A stretch of 64,000 nucleotides of DNA from Streptomyces marinisediminis (GCF_026262575.1 NZ_JAPKFL010000024.1:1-64000), one strand, 5' to 3'; positions 53,143 to 63,037 are shown, counted from the stretch's first letter. Numbers and translations: made by a program. Notes: generated by a model from the letters alone, not told the origin.

Positions 53143-55091
53143 CCGTGCGCGCGGGGAGTGCGGGCTGGTACCTGCGGCGGCTGTCCCGGATGGGACCGCG
53201 CGAGGTCGGCGGCCGGGTGGGCGACGCGGTGCGCAGACGGCGGTGGCGGTCGGCGCGGCCCGGCTGCCCGAGCGTGACCGGCGCCCGGTTCACCGCGGCA
53301 CTGCCGGCCGGGACGCTCGACTCGGTACCGCCCAAGGCCGCGCGACGCCTGGTCGCCGAGGCGGACCGGCTGATGGCCGGGCACGCCGAGTACTTCGGGG
53401 TGGCCCGCGACGACCTGGTCGACCCCGACTGGTGGTACGACCCGAAGACCGGGCGCCGGGCCCCGGGCGGCTACGCCTTCGACGTGCCGTACCGGAACGA
53501 GGACGCGGTCGGGGACGTCAAGCAGATCTGGGAGCTGTCCCGGCACCAGTACCTCACCGTGCTCGCCGCCGCCTACGCGCTCACCGGCGAGGAGCGGTAC
53601 GCCGAGCGGGTGGCCGGTCACCTGCGGTCGTGGTGGGCGGCCAACGCGCCGCTGCACGGCGTGCACTGGACCAGCGGCATCGAGCTGGGCATCCGGCTGC
53701 TGTCGTGGGTGTGGGTCCGCCGGCTGCTCGACGGCTGGCCGGGCGCGGCCGGGCTGTTCGAGGACAACCCGGTGGCGCTCGGCCAGATCTGGCACCACCA
53801 GCGCTGGCTGGCCGCCTTCCCCAGTCGGGGGTCGTCGGCCAACAACCACGTCGTCGCCGAGGCCGCCGGGCAGGTGGCCGCGTCCTGCGCGTTCGGCTGG
53901 TTCCCCTCCTCGGCGCGCTGGCGAGCCGACGCGCTGCGGTCGCTGGAGCGGCACCTGCACGGCAACACCTTCGGTTCCGGCCTCAACCGGGAGCTCGCCA
54001 CCGAGTACCACGCGCTGGTGCTGGAGCTCGGCCTGGCCGCGGTGGCCGAGGCGGACGCCGCCGCCGTTCCGGTCCCCGCCCCGGTCCGGCTCGTGCTGCT
54101 GCGGATGACCGACGCGCTCGCGGCCATCGTGGACGGCCGGCTGCGCCCGCCGCGCCAGGGGGACGCGGACGACGGGCACGGCCTGGTCGTGGACGGCGCG
54201 GGCACCGACCGCTGGGCCTCGCTGCTGGCCACCGGGGACGCCCTGTTCGGGCGGCTCCCCTGGTGGCCCGCGGTGACCGGCACCGACGTGCGCACCCCGC
54301 TGCTGACCGCGCTCGTCCGGCCCGGCGCACCGGCCGCGCCCCGCCCGGCGCGCCGGCCGGCCCACTTCGCCGACGCGGGCATGACCATCCTGCGGGGCGG
54401 GACGGAGATCTGGTGCCGCTGCGACGGCGGTCCGCACGGGTTCCTGTCCATCGCCGCGCACGCGCACGCCGACGCGCTGTCCGTGGAGGTGCGGCACGAC
54501 GGGGTGGACGTGCTCGCCGACCCGGGGACGTTCTGCTACCACGGGCAGCCCGAGTGGCGGCGGTACTTCCGCTCCACCCTCGGCCACAACACCCTGGAGG
54601 TGGACGGCGCCGACCAGTCCGTCTCCGGCGGCCCGTTCCTGTGGACCCGGCACGCCCGCAGCCGCGTCCTGGTCGCGGACCCGTCCGAGGAGGGGGTGTC
54701 CCGCTGGTGCGCCGAGCACGACGGCTACCGGGGCTCCGTGCACCGCCGCCGGGTGGAGCTGGCGGCCGCGCGCCGGGAGCTGCGGGTGGTCGACGAGGTG
54801 CGCGGTCCGCGCCGGGCGGTGCGGCTGGCGTTCCACCTCGGCCCGGCGATCACCGCGGACCTGGTGGGGAACCGGGCGGTGCTCGCCTGGAGCCGGGACG
54901 GCGCGGACCGCTCCGCGGCGCTCGACCTGCCCGGACGGCTGACCTGGCGGGCGCACCGCGGCGAGAGCGACCCGCCGCTGGGCTGGTACTCCGCCGGCTT
55001 CGGGCGCAGGGAGCCCGCCACGACGCTGGTCGGCACCGGCTTCGCCGACGGCGCCGAGGCGTTCACCACCGTGCTCGGGTTCCGCGGTTGA
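53139..55091 (+). CDS. Heparinase II/III-like polysaccharide lyase
   Basis: 650 residues. N-terminal alpha/alpha toroid (WELSRHQYLTVLAAAYALTG, HWTSGIELGIRLLSWVWVRR, SSANNHVVAEAAGQVAAS, ELATEYHALVLE; about 110-330) and C-terminal beta-sandwich (GGPHGFLSIAAHAHADALSV, FRSTLGHNTLEVDGADQS, HDGYRGSVHRRRVEL). No export signal is obvious, so it may act on polymer during synthesis or be exported otherwise. It would cleave a uronic-acid-containing chain, consistent with the dehydrogenase upstream. ATG 53139 overlaps the fusion-protein stop by 4 bp. Confidence 0.87.
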   Translation: MTVRAGSAGWYLRRLSRMGPREVGGRVGDAVRRRRWRSARPGCPSVTGARFTAALPAGTLDSVPPKAARRLVAEADRLMAGHAEYFGVARDDLVDPDWWYDPKTGRRAPGGYAFDVPYRNEDAVGDVKQIWELSRHQYLTVLAAAYALTGEERYAERVAGHLRSWWAANAPLHGVHWTSGIELGIRLLSWVWVRRLLDGWPGAAGLFEDNPVALGQIWHHQRWLAAFPSRGSSANNHVVAEAAGQVAASCAFGWFPSSARWRADALRSLERHLHGNTFGSGLNRELATEYHALVLELGLAAVAEADAAAVPVPAPVRLVLLRMTDALAAIVDGRLRPPRQGDADDGHGLVVDGAGTDRWASLLATGDALFGRLPWWPAVTGTDVRTPLLTALVRPGAPAAPRPARRPAHFADAGMTILRGGTEIWCRCDGGPHGFLSIAAHAHADALSVEVRHDGVDVLADPGTFCYHGQPEWRRYFRSTLGHNTLEVDGADQSVSGGPFLWTRHARSRVLVADPSEEGVSRWCAEHDGYRGSVHRRRVELAAARRELRVVDEVRGPRRAVRLAFHLGPAITADLVGNRAVLAWSRDGADRSAALDLPGRLTWRAHRGESDPPLGWYSAGFGRREPATTLVGTGFADGAEAFTTVLGFRG

Positions 55092-55102
55092 GGGGGGCGG
55101 CG

Positions 55103-56788
55103 ATGGGTCTGCGGGGCGGCGGGAGAGGCGTGTGGCGCGGGCTCCGGGCGGGCCGGACCACGGCGCCGGACCCGGGTGCGCCCGGAGCGTCGGCCGGTGC
55201 GGCGGGAACGCGTGCCGGGCGGCGCGGCGCCGTGCGGGCCCGGCACGAGCCCGTGCGGGAGGGTCGCGCGGGCGCCGGGTGGCGGCGCTGGACGGTGCCG
55301 GCGGCGCCGCTCGCGCTGGCCCTGCTGGCCGCGACCGGCTGCGAGCGCGCACCGGACGCCCGGGCGAAGCCGTCCGCCGCGCCCCCCACGTCCGTGGCAC
55401 GGGTGTGCGCCGAGCCCGCGGCCGGGCCGGCGAAGGCCCCGGCGGGCGCGGTGACCGTCGACCCCGCGGTGGCCGGCGACCTGGCCGCGAAGACCCGGAA
55501 CAGCCCCCCGCACACCACGTTCTGGCTGCGACCGGGCCGGCACACGCTCCGGCCGGGCCGGTACGCCCAGGTCGTCCCCAAGGAGGGGAACAGCTACCTC
55601 GCCGCCCCGGGCGCCGTGCTCGACGGGCGCGGGACCAACCAGTACGCGTTCGGCGGCACCGCCCGCGACGTCGCCATCCGCCACCTGACGGTGCAGAACT
55701 TCGTCGCGCCGCACGACGAGGGCGTGGTCAACCACGACTCGGCCGACGGCTGGGTGATCGAGCACGCGACGATCCAGGACAACTCCGGCGCCGGACTGAT
55801 GGCCGGGTCCGGCCAGCGGGTCCGCGCGAGCTGCCTGCGCGGCAACGGCCAGTACGGCATGAACGCGTACAAGGCCGCCGGCCGCCTCGGCGACCTGGTG
55901 GTCGAGGGCAACGAGATCACCGGCAACAACACCGGCGACTGGGAGCGGCGGCGACCGGGCTGCGGCTGCACCGGCGGGGTCAAGTTCTGGGCCGTCGACG
56001 GCGCCGACGTGCGCGGCAACTGGGTGCACGACAACCGCGGACCCGGGTTGTGGGCGGACACCAACAACAACGACTTCCGCATCGAGGGCAACGGGCTGGA
56101 GGCCAACGACGGTGCCGCGCTGATCTACGAGACCAGCTACAACGCGGTCATCCGGGAGAACACGATCCGGCGGAACAACTGGGTGGAGGGCCGCCGGCAC
56201 GCCGAGCGCGGCGACACCTTCCCGTTCGGAACCGTCTACCTCTCCGAGTCCGGTGGCGAACCACGGGTCCGGGCCCGCACGGACGAGATCGAGGTCTACG
56301 GGAACGTGCTGGAGGACAACTGGTCCGGGATCACCCTCTGGGAGAACGCCGACCGGTTCTGCAACAGCCCGGCCAACACCTCCTCCGGAGTCTGCACGCT
56401 GCTGGTCGAGGACACCGACCGCTGCGCCCAGCCGGCGATCGCCACCGCGCCGCTGTACGCCGACTGCCGGTGGAAGACCCAGCGGGTGGACATCCACGAC
56501 AACCGCTTCGTGCTGGACAAGTCCGTCGTCGGCTGCACGGTCAGGTGCGACCGCATGGCGCTGCTGGCCAACTACGGAACCTACCCGCACTGGTCGCCGT
56601 ACCGGGGCGAGCGGGTGGCCGAGGCGATCACCCGCGAGCAGCACAACCGCTGGCGCGACAACGTCTACCTCGGGCCGTGGAAGTTCGTCGCGCACGACCC
56701 GAGCCGGGTCCTGGACTTCGGGCAGTGGCGCGACGCGCCGTACCGGCAGGACGCGGGCAGCACCTTCCGCGCACCGGGCGGTGGTTGA
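55103..56788 (+). CDS. Right-handed beta-helix lipoprotein
   Basis: 561 residues from ATG 55103. A lipoprotein signal ends LLAATGCERAP, but it lies about 85 residues in, after an Arg/Gly-rich head; the true start may be a GTG closer to the signal (for example near 55235 or 55256). The mature part is a parallel beta-helix with turns rich in Asn/Gly (IRHLTVQNF, VIEHATIQDNSGAGLM, DLVVEGNEITGNNTGDW, RGNWVHDNRGPGLWADTNNN, YNAVIRENTIRRNN, VYGNVLEDNWSGI). Such folds bind or cut polysaccharides. It might process or retain the polymer at the cell surface. Several Cys pairs in the last third suggest disulfides. Confidence 0.78.
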   Translation: MGLRGGGRGVWRGLRAGRTTAPDPGAPGASAGAAGTRAGRRGAVRARHEPVREGRAGAGWRRWTVPAAPLALALLAATGCERAPDARAKPSAAPPTSVARVCAEPAAGPAKAPAGAVTVDPAVAGDLAAKTRNSPPHTTFWLRPGRHTLRPGRYAQVVPKEGNSYLAAPGAVLDGRGTNQYAFGGTARDVAIRHLTVQNFVAPHDEGVVNHDSADGWVIEHATIQDNSGAGLMAGSGQRVRASCLRGNGQYGMNAYKAAGRLGDLVVEGNEITGNNTGDWERRRPGCGCTGGVKFWAVDGADVRGNWVHDNRGPGLWADTNNNDFRIEGNGLEANDGAALIYETSYNAVIRENTIRRNNWVEGRRHAERGDTFPFGTVYLSESGGEPRVRARTDEIEVYGNVLEDNWSGITLWENADRFCNSPANTSSGVCTLLVEDTDRCAQPAIATAPLYADCRWKTQRVDIHDNRFVLDKSVVGCTVRCDRMALLANYGTYPHWSPYRGERVAEAITREQHNRWRDNVYLGPWKFVAHDPSRVLDFGQWRDAPYRQDAGSTFRAPGGG

Positions 56789-56789
56789 G

Positions 56790-58022
56790 ATGGGCGCGCG
56801 CCACACGTCGCGGATCGTGGCGGCGGCCTGGGGGCTGCTGGTCCTCAACACGCTCGGCTCCGCCGGTGCCGAGACCATCGTCCCGCTGCCCCGCTCCGTC
56901 ATCCAGATGGTCACAATGGGCGCGCTGGGCGTGGCGTTCGCGCTGGCCCTGGCCGTCAACCCCCGCGTGCGCGTACGGGCCAGCGCCTACCTGTTCCTGC
57001 TCACCCTGCTGCTGGTGCCGAGCGTGCTCTCCAGCGCGGGCCTGGAGTCCGGGTTCGGCGCGCTGTTCCGCTGCGCCAGGCTGGCTCTCTTCGTCGGCAC
57101 GCTGTGGCTCCTCAGCCGCTGGTGGGACGGCGGCCTGGCCTTCGTCCGGCACCACGTACGGATGTACTGCGCGGTCCTCGGGTCGGTGGCCGCCGGCGCG
57201 CTCCTCTCACCGGGCGCCGCCATGCCCGAGCTGTACGGCGGGCGGCTGGTCGGTGCGTTGTGGCCGCTGACACCCCCGCAGATCGGACAGTACGCGGCGG
57301 TGGTCATCGGGCTCGCCGTGCTGCTCGCGCTCGGCCGCCGGACCGACCGGGGCAGCGCGGCGGTGGTCATCGTGCCGGCCGCGGTCCTGCTCGCGATGAC
57401 CCACACCCGAACGGCCACCCTCGGCCTGCTCCTCGGGCTGGCGTTGGCGATCGGCTCGCTCGTCCTGACCAGCGCCGCCGCCCGCCGGTTCTTCGCGTGG
57501 GCGGTGCTGTGCGCCGCCGTGGCCGCGGTGGGGTTCGGCTCCGCGCTCCAGGCGTGGTTCCTGCGCGGGCAGAGCCAGGAGAACTTCACCAGCCTCACCG
57601 GCCGGGCCAAGGTCTGGGACGCCCTGCTGGCAGCGCCCCGGACGACCACCGAGTACCTGTTCGGCGCGGGGCTGGGCGACAAGTCGTTCGGCGGACTGCC
57701 GATCGACAACAGCTGGCTGGCCGTCTACCACGAGCAGGGTGTCACCGGCGTCGTCCTGGTGGCGGCGGTCGTCGTCGTGCTCGGCGGCGTCGCGCTGCTG
57801 CGGCCCCCCTCGCTGTCGAGGGCCTGCGCGCTCTTCCTGATCACCTACTGCGCGATCGCGTCGTACACCGAGGCCGGGCTGGGCGACGCGTCGCCGTACC
57901 TGCTGCATCTGGCCGTGGCCGCCTCGCTGCTGGCCGCCCCGGCCCCGGCCGCTCCGCCCGCGGCGTCCGATGTTCCCCGACCGTCCGTCCCGCGACGGAC
58001 CCGCAGACCGGAGGTGGTCTGA
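56790..58022 (+). CDS. O-antigen ligase/Wzy-like polysaccharide polymerase
   Basis: 410 residues with about ten to eleven hydrophobic helices from about residue 5 to 395. A large outer loop (about 245-310) contains RGQSQENFTSLTGRAKVWDA and FGAGLGDKSFGG followed by IDNSWLAVYHEQG, which matches the Wzy_C/WaaL signature (TGR..W, G.G, HN-like). It would polymerise lipid-linked repeat units. The ATG at 56790 follows the beta-helix stop by 1 bp; GTG 56781 in frame is an alternative. The end is a Pro/Arg tail. Confidence 0.85.
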   Translation: MGARHTSRIVAAAWGLLVLNTLGSAGAETIVPLPRSVIQMVTMGALGVAFALALAVNPRVRVRASAYLFLLTLLLVPSVLSSAGLESGFGALFRCARLALFVGTLWLLSRWWDGGLAFVRHHVRMYCAVLGSVAAGALLSPGAAMPELYGGRLVGALWPLTPPQIGQYAAVVIGLAVLLALGRRTDRGSAAVVIVPAAVLLAMTHTRTATLGLLLGLALAIGSLVLTSAAARRFFAWAVLCAAVAAVGFGSALQAWFLRGQSQENFTSLTGRAKVWDALLAAPRTTTEYLFGAGLGDKSFGGLPIDNSWLAVYHEQGVTGVVLVAAVVVVLGGVALLRPPSLSRACALFLITYCAIASYTEAGLGDASPYLLHLAVAASLLAAPAPAAPPAASDVPRPSVPRRTRRPEVV

Positions 58023-58024
58023 AC

Positions 58025-59299
58025 GTGCACGTCCTCGTGGTGCACAACCGCTACGCCTCGGCGCAGCCGAGCGGGGAGAACAGGGTCGTCGACCGGGAGA
58101 CGGCACTGCTGCGCGAGGCCGGCCACCGGGTCGACCTGTTCGAGCGGCGCAGCGACGACATCGCCGCCCGCTCCCTGCCGGGCAAGGCCGCGGTGCCGCT
58201 GCTGGTGCCGTGGAACCCGGCGGTCCGCGCGGAACTGGCCGCCCGGCTGCGCGCACGGCGGCCGGACGTGGTGCACGTCCACAACGTCTTCCCGCTCCTG
58301 TCACCGTCGGTGCTGGCCGCCTGTGCCGACGCCGGCGTGCCCGCCGTCGCCACGCTGCACAACTACGCCCAGGTCTGCCCGCCCGGCACGCTGTGGCGGG
58401 ACGGCCGGCCGTGCACGGAGTGCGTCGGGTCCGCGCCGCTGCCCGCCGTCCGGCACGGCTGCTACCGCGGCTCCCGGCTGGCGACGGTGCCGCTGGCGGT
58501 CAGCCTGTCGGTCAACCGGCGGCGGTGGTGGTCCGGCGTGGAGCGGTTCTTCTGCATCTCCGCGGCCCAGCGCGACGTCCTGGTGCGGGCCGGCATGCCG
58601 GCCGAGCGGCTGGTGGTCAAGCACAACGTCGTGCCCGACCCGGACGTCCGCCGCACGGGCGGCGGCGAGCACCTGCTCTACCTCGGCCGGCTCGCGGAGG
58701 CCAAGGGCGTGCGGCTCCTCATGGCCGCGTGGGACGAGATCGCCGCCGGCGGCGGTGTCGGCGTGCCGCTCGTGGTCGCCGGCGCGGGGCCGCTCCAGCG
58801 GGAGGTGGCCGCCTGGGCCGCGGGCCGGGACGACGTGCGGTACGCCGGCCTGTACGACGCGGCGGAGAGCCGGCGGGCCATCGCGCGGTCGGTCGCCGTG
58901 GTGGCCCCCTCCACGTGGTGGGAGGCGTTCGGCCTGGTGGTCGTGGAGGCGATGGCGGCCGGGGTTCCGGTCGTCGCCGCGGGTCACGGCGCCTTCGTCG
59001 AACTCGTCGAGGACGGGGTGACCGGGCTGCTGCACCGGCCGGGCGAGTCCGCCTCGCTCGCGCGGTGCCTGCGCCGGATCACGGCCGGGCCGGCCCGCAA
59101 CCGGGAGATGGGCCAGGCGGCCCGGCACCGCTACGAGCGGGACTTCGGCCCGGCCGTCGCGCTGGAGCGCCTGGTGGACGGGTACCGCACCGCGATCGCG
59201 GGTCGGTCCGGCGGCGGGGACGGCCCGCCGCCGGAAGGGGACGAGAGCACTGGCTCGCGGCGGGGACACCCGCCCGAGCGGAATGGGGGCTTCAGATGA
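58025..59299 (+). CDS. GT4-family glycosyltransferase
   Basis: 424 residues, GT-B. Acceptor domain: VHNRYASAQPSGENRVVDRE, VVHVHNVFPLLSPSVL, LHNYAQVCPPGTLWRDGRPC. Donor domain: LLYLGRLAEAKGVRLLMAAW, VVAPSTWWEAFGLVVVEAMA (the EAFGLVVVEAMAAG E-x7-E motif), GVTGLLHRPGE. GTG 58025 has GGAGGTGG upstream. It follows the polymerase by 2 bp and overlaps the methyltransferase start by 4 bp. Confidence 0.88.
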   Translation: MHVLVVHNRYASAQPSGENRVVDRETALLREAGHRVDLFERRSDDIAARSLPGKAAVPLLVPWNPAVRAELAARLRARRPDVVHVHNVFPLLSPSVLAACADAGVPAVATLHNYAQVCPPGTLWRDGRPCTECVGSAPLPAVRHGCYRGSRLATVPLAVSLSVNRRRWWSGVERFFCISAAQRDVLVRAGMPAERLVVKHNVVPDPDVRRTGGGEHLLYLGRLAEAKGVRLLMAAWDEIAAGGGVGVPLVVAGAGPLQREVAAWAAGRDDVRYAGLYDAAESRRAIARSVAVVAPSTWWEAFGLVVVEAMAAGVPVVAAGHGAFVELVEDGVTGLLHRPGESASLARCLRRITAGPARNREMGQAARHRYERDFGPAVALERLVDGYRTAIAGRSGGGDGPPPEGDESTGSRRGHPPERNGGFR

Positions 59300-60540
59300 C
59301 ACGATGCCGGCTCTGCGGCTCGGCGGCGCTGGCGAGCGTCGTCGACCTGGGGGCGACCCCGCCGTGTGAGAGCTTTCTCGCCGCGGACGAACTGGACCGG
59401 CCGGAGCCGGCGTACCCGCTGCACCTGCGGGTCTGCACCGACTGCTGGCTCGCGCAGCTCCCTCCGCTGATCACACCGGAGGAGACGTTCACGCAGTACG
59501 CGTACTTCTCCTCCTACTCGACCTCCTGGGTGGAGCACGCCCGCACGTTCGTCGCCGACACCGTACGGCGGCTGGGCCTGGGGCCCGAGGAGAAGGAGGC
59601 CTTCGTGGTCGAGGTCGCGAGCAACGACGGGTACCTGCTGAGACACCTGGTGGACCGCGGCATCCGGTGCCTGGGCATCGAGCCCTCGGTGAACGTCGGC
59701 GCCGCGGCGCGGGAGGCGGGCGTGCCCACGCTCACCCGGTTCCTGGACCCGGCCACCGGCGCGGCCGTCCGCGCCGAGCACGGCCCGGCGGACCTGGTGG
59801 TGGCCAACAACGTGTACGCGCACATCCCCGACGTGGTCGGCTTCACCCGGGGGCTGCGCGCCCTGGTCGCCGACGACGGCTGGGTGTCGATCGAGGTGCA
59901 GCACCTGCTGACGCTGATCGAGGAGAACCAGTACGACACGATCTACCACGAGCACTTCCAGTACTACACGGTCGCGTCCGCGAGCCGGGCGCTGGCGAGC
60001 GGCGGCCTCGCGCTCGTGGACGTCGAACTGCTGCCCACGCACGGCGGTTCCATCCGGCTGTGGGCCCGGCCCGCCGGGGTGGCCGGCGAGCCCACGCGGC
60101 GGGTGGCCGACGTGCTGGACCGGGAGAAGGCGGCCGGGCTGCGGGAGCTGACCGGGTACACCGAGTTCTCCGCCCGGGTGGCCAAGGTGCGCCGGGACCT
60201 GCTGCGGTTCCTCGTCGACGCGGCCGAGCGCGGCGAGACGGTCGTCGGCTACGGCGCCCCGGGCAAGGGCAACACCCTGCTCAACCACTGCGGCATCCGG
60301 CCCGACCTGCTCCCGTACACGGTCGACCGCAACCCCTACAAGCACGGCAGGTTCACCCCCGGCACCCGGGTGCCGATCCTGCCGCCCGAGCGGATCGCCG
60401 CCGACAGGCCGGACTACGTCCTCGTCCTGCCGTGGAACCTGCGGGCCGAGCTGGTCGAGCAGCTCTCCTTCGTGCACGCCTGGGGCGGGCGGCTGGTCTT
60501 TCCCATACCGGAACTGAGCATTGTCGAGGTCAAGCCATGA
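59296..60540 (+). CDS. Sugar C-methyltransferase-like SAM enzyme with zinc-binding N-terminus
   Basis: 414 residues. N-terminal zinc ribbon C4-x2-C7 and C47-x2-C50; SAM-binding domain VVEVASNDGYLLRHLVDRG (about 99-117); IYHEHFQYYTVASASRAL; C-terminal Rossmann-like domain with VVGYGAPGKGNTLLNHCGI and ending PELSIVEVKP. This three-part architecture is that of the TylC3/NovU group, which C-methylate keto-deoxysugar nucleotides. The HEH motif likely supplies the base. It starts at ATG 59296 overlapping the previous stop and ends overlapping the next gene, so it opens a tightly linked sugar-modification cassette. Confidence 0.88.
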   Translation: MTRCRLCGSAALASVVDLGATPPCESFLAADELDRPEPAYPLHLRVCTDCWLAQLPPLITPEETFTQYAYFSSYSTSWVEHARTFVADTVRRLGLGPEEKEAFVVEVASNDGYLLRHLVDRGIRCLGIEPSVNVGAAAREAGVPTLTRFLDPATGAAVRAEHGPADLVVANNVYAHIPDVVGFTRGLRALVADDGWVSIEVQHLLTLIEENQYDTIYHEHFQYYTVASASRALASGGLALVDVELLPTHGGSIRLWARPAGVAGEPTRRVADVLDREKAAGLRELTGYTEFSARVAKVRRDLLRFLVDAAERGETVVGYGAPGKGNTLLNHCGIRPDLLPYTVDRNPYKHGRFTPGTRVPILPPERIAADRPDYVLVLPWNLRAELVEQLSFVHAWGGRLVFPIPELSIVEVKP

Positions 60541-61364
60541 AGGTCGTACTGTTCTGCGGCGGCTACGGGATGCGCATGCGCAACGGGGCGTCCGACGACG
60601 TGCCCAAGCCGATGGCGATGGTCGGCCCGCGGCCGCTGCTGTGGCACGTCATGCGCTACTACGCGCACTTCGGGCACACGGAGTTCATCCTGTGCCTGGG
60701 GTACGGGGCCCACCACATCAAGAACTTCTTCCTCGACTACGAGGAGACGACGTCCAACGACTTCGTGCTGCGCGGCGGGCGGGCGGAGCCGCTGTCCACC
60801 GACATCGCCTCCTGGACGATCACGTTCGTGCAGACCGGCATCGAGTCCCCGATCGGGGAGCGGCTGCGCCGGGTGCGGCACCACCTGGACGGCGACGAGA
60901 TGTTCCTCGCCAACTACGCCGACGTGCTCACCGACGCCCCGCTGCCGCAGATGATCGACCGGTTCGCCCGGCGCGACGCCGGTGCGTCGATGCTGGTGGT
61001 GCCCCCGCAGTCCTCGTTCCACTGCGTGGACCTGGGTGACGACGGCCTGGTGGGGGGCATCACCGCGGTGAGCGAGCTGCCGCTGTGGGAGAACGGCGGC
61101 TACTTCGTGCTCCGCCAGGAGATCTTCGACCACATCCCGGAGAACGGCGACCTGGTCACCGACGGCTGCGCCGCCCTGGCCAAGCGCGGCCGGCTGGTGG
61201 CGCACCAGCACCGCGGATTCTGGAAGCCGACGGACACCGTGAAGGAGCGGGCCGCGCTCGACGACGCCTACGCCCGCGGCGACCGCCCGTGGGCGCTGTG
61301 GGAACGGGACGGCGCGGGAGCGGGCGCGACCGGTGGCGGGGGCGGCTTGGGAGTCGGGGCGTGA
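60537..61364 (+). CDS. Sugar-1-phosphate nucleotidyltransferase (RfbF/glucose-1-phosphate cytidylyltransferase-like)
   Basis: 275 residues. Start motif VVLFCGGYGMRM (4-15) with DDVPKPMAMVGPRPLLWHVM, then FANYADVLTD-like metal site (FLANYADVLTD, about 123-133), and FWKPTDTVKERAALD near the end, all as in glucose-1-phosphate cytidylyltransferases. A CDP-glucose dehydratase (RfbG) would normally follow but is not present up to 64 kb. The last 20 residues are a Gly/Ala-rich tail. ATG 60537 overlaps the methyltransferase stop. Confidence 0.87.
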   Translation: MKVVLFCGGYGMRMRNGASDDVPKPMAMVGPRPLLWHVMRYYAHFGHTEFILCLGYGAHHIKNFFLDYEETTSNDFVLRGGRAEPLSTDIASWTITFVQTGIESPIGERLRRVRHHLDGDEMFLANYADVLTDAPLPQMIDRFARRDAGASMLVVPPQSSFHCVDLGDDGLVGGITAVSELPLWENGGYFVLRQEIFDHIPENGDLVTDGCAALAKRGRLVAHQHRGFWKPTDTVKERAALDDAYARGDRPWALWERDGAGAGATGGGGGLGVGA

Positions 61365-62008
61365 TCCGGCTCGGAACCGGGCGCCTGAACCGTGTCGTCG
61401 CGGTGGGCGCGCACTGCGACGACATCGCCATCGGCGCCGGCGGCACCCTGCTGACGCTGTGCCGCGCGCGGCCGGGCGTCCGCGTCGACGCGCTGGTGCT
61501 CTCCGGCGGTGGCGGCGAGCGGGAGCGGGAGGAGCGGGCCGCGCTCGCCGCCTTCTGCCCGGGCGCCGAGCTGCGGCTGACCGTGCTCAGGCTGCCGGAC
61601 GGCCGGCTGCCGGCGCACTGGGGCGAGGCCAAGGCCGCGGTCGAGGAGCTGCGCGCGCGCACCGAGCCGGACGTCGTCCTCGCCCCGCGCACCGACGACG
61701 CGCACCAGGACCACCGCGGCCTCGCGGAACTGGTGCCCACCGCGTTCCGCGACCACCTCGTGCTCGGCTACGAGATCGTCAAGTGGGACGGCGACCTCGG
61801 CCGCCCGGCGGCGTACCAGCCGCTGTCGCCGGAGACCGCCGAGCGGAAGGTGCGGCTGCTGCAGGAGCACTACCCCTCGCAGCGGCACCGCCCCTGGTAC
61901 GACCGGGAGGCCTTCCTCGGGCTGGCCCGAATCCGCGGCATCGAAAGCCACGCGCGCTACGCCGAGGCGTTCGCCGTCACCAAACTCACTCTCGACCTGG
62001 GGGAATGA
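61361..62008 (+). CDS. PIG-L family deacetylase
   Basis: 215 residues. Zinc/catalytic motif GAHCDDIAIGAGGTL (H18, D20/D21) and the second motif APRTDDAHQDHRGL, both typical of LmbE/PIG-L enzymes that remove N-acetyl groups from sugars or related molecules. SGGGGEREREERAAL fits the family's second strand. GTG 61361 overlaps the upstream stop by 4 bp. In this setting it may deacetylate an N-acetylated sugar intermediate. Confidence 0.88.
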   Translation: MIRLGTGRLNRVVAVGAHCDDIAIGAGGTLLTLCRARPGVRVDALVLSGGGGEREREERAALAAFCPGAELRLTVLRLPDGRLPAHWGEAKAAVEELRARTEPDVVLAPRTDDAHQDHRGLAELVPTAFRDHLVLGYEIVKWDGDLGRPAAYQPLSPETAERKVRLLQEHYPSQRHRPWYDREAFLGLARIRGIESHARYAEAFAVTKLTLDLGE

Positions 62009-62011
62009 CCC

Positions 62012-63037
62012 GTGCGCGTACTGCTGACCGGACACCAGGGCTACCTGGGCACCGTGCTGGCCCCCGTGCTGGCGGCCGCCGGGCACGAGGTCGTCGGGCT
62101 GGACGCCGGCCTGTTCGCCGACTGCGTGCTGGGCCCGCCGCCCGCGGACCCGCCGGGGTGGCGGGTGGACCTGCGCGACGTCACGGCCGAACACCTGGCC
62201 GGGGTGGACGCCGTGATCCACCTGGCCGCCCTGTCCAACGACCCGCTGGGCGCGCTGGCGCCGGAGCTGACCTACGCCATCAACCACCACGCGTCGGTGC
62301 GGCTGGCCCGGCTGGCCCGCGACGCCGGGGTGCGGCGCTTCCTGTACGCGTCGACCTGCTCCGTCTACGGAGCCACCGGCGGAGCCGACCTGGTGACCGA
62401 GGACGCCCCGCTGCGCCCGGTGACGCCGTACGCGGAGTCCAAGGTGCGCGTGGAGGACGACCTGCACGCGCTGAGCGACGGCGACTTCAGCCCGGTGTAC
62501 CTGCGCAACGCCACCGCCTTCGGCCACTCCCCCAGGCTGCGCGCCGACATCGTGCTGAACAACCTGGTGGGCCACGCCCTGCTGTCGGGCGAGGTGCTGG
62601 TGCTCTCCGACGGCACGCCCTGGCGCCCGCTGGTGCACGCCGCCGACATCGCCCGGGCCTTCGCGGCGGCGCTTGTCGCGCCGCGGGAAGCGGTGCACGA
62701 CCGGGCGTTCAACATCGGCAGCGAGGTCAACAACGTCACCGTCGCCGAGATCGCCGGGCAGGTCGCCGAGGCGGTGCCCGGCTCGCGGGTGGTGATCACC
62801 GGGGAGACCGGGGCCGATCCGCGCTCCTACCGGGTGGACTTCTCCCGGTTCCGCGCCGCGGTGCCCGGCTTCGCGTGCGGGTGGACCGTCAAGGACGGCG
62901 CCCTCGAACTCGCCGACGCCTACCGCGAACACGCGCTGACCCGGGAGGACTTCGAGCGGCGCTTCACCCGGCTGGCCGTGCTGCGCGCGGCGTCCGGGGC
63001 GGGCCACGTCGACGACACCCTGCGGCGGCGCCGGTGA
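62012..63037 (+). CDS. NAD-dependent epimerase/dehydratase (extended SDR)
   Basis: 341 residues. NAD motif LLTGHQGYLGTVLAP (4-18), VIHLAALSNDP, STCSVYGATGG with catalytic Ser, and the YxxxK pair PYAESKVRVE (about 137-146); RNATAFGHSPR and RPLVHAADIARAF complete the fold. It could act as an epimerase, reductase or dehydratase on the nucleotide sugar made by the neighbouring transferase. GTG 62012 begins 3 bp after the deacetylase stop. Confidence 0.88.
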   Translation: MRVLLTGHQGYLGTVLAPVLAAAGHEVVGLDAGLFADCVLGPPPADPPGWRVDLRDVTAEHLAGVDAVIHLAALSNDPLGALAPELTYAINHHASVRLARLARDAGVRRFLYASTCSVYGATGGADLVTEDAPLRPVTPYAESKVRVEDDLHALSDGDFSPVYLRNATAFGHSPRLRADIVLNNLVGHALLSGEVLVLSDGTPWRPLVHAADIARAFAAALVAPREAVHDRAFNIGSEVNNVTVAEIAGQVAEAVPGSRVVITGETGADPRSYRVDFSRFRAAVPGFACGWTVKDGALELADAYREHALTREDFERRFTRLAVLRAASGAGHVDDTLRRRR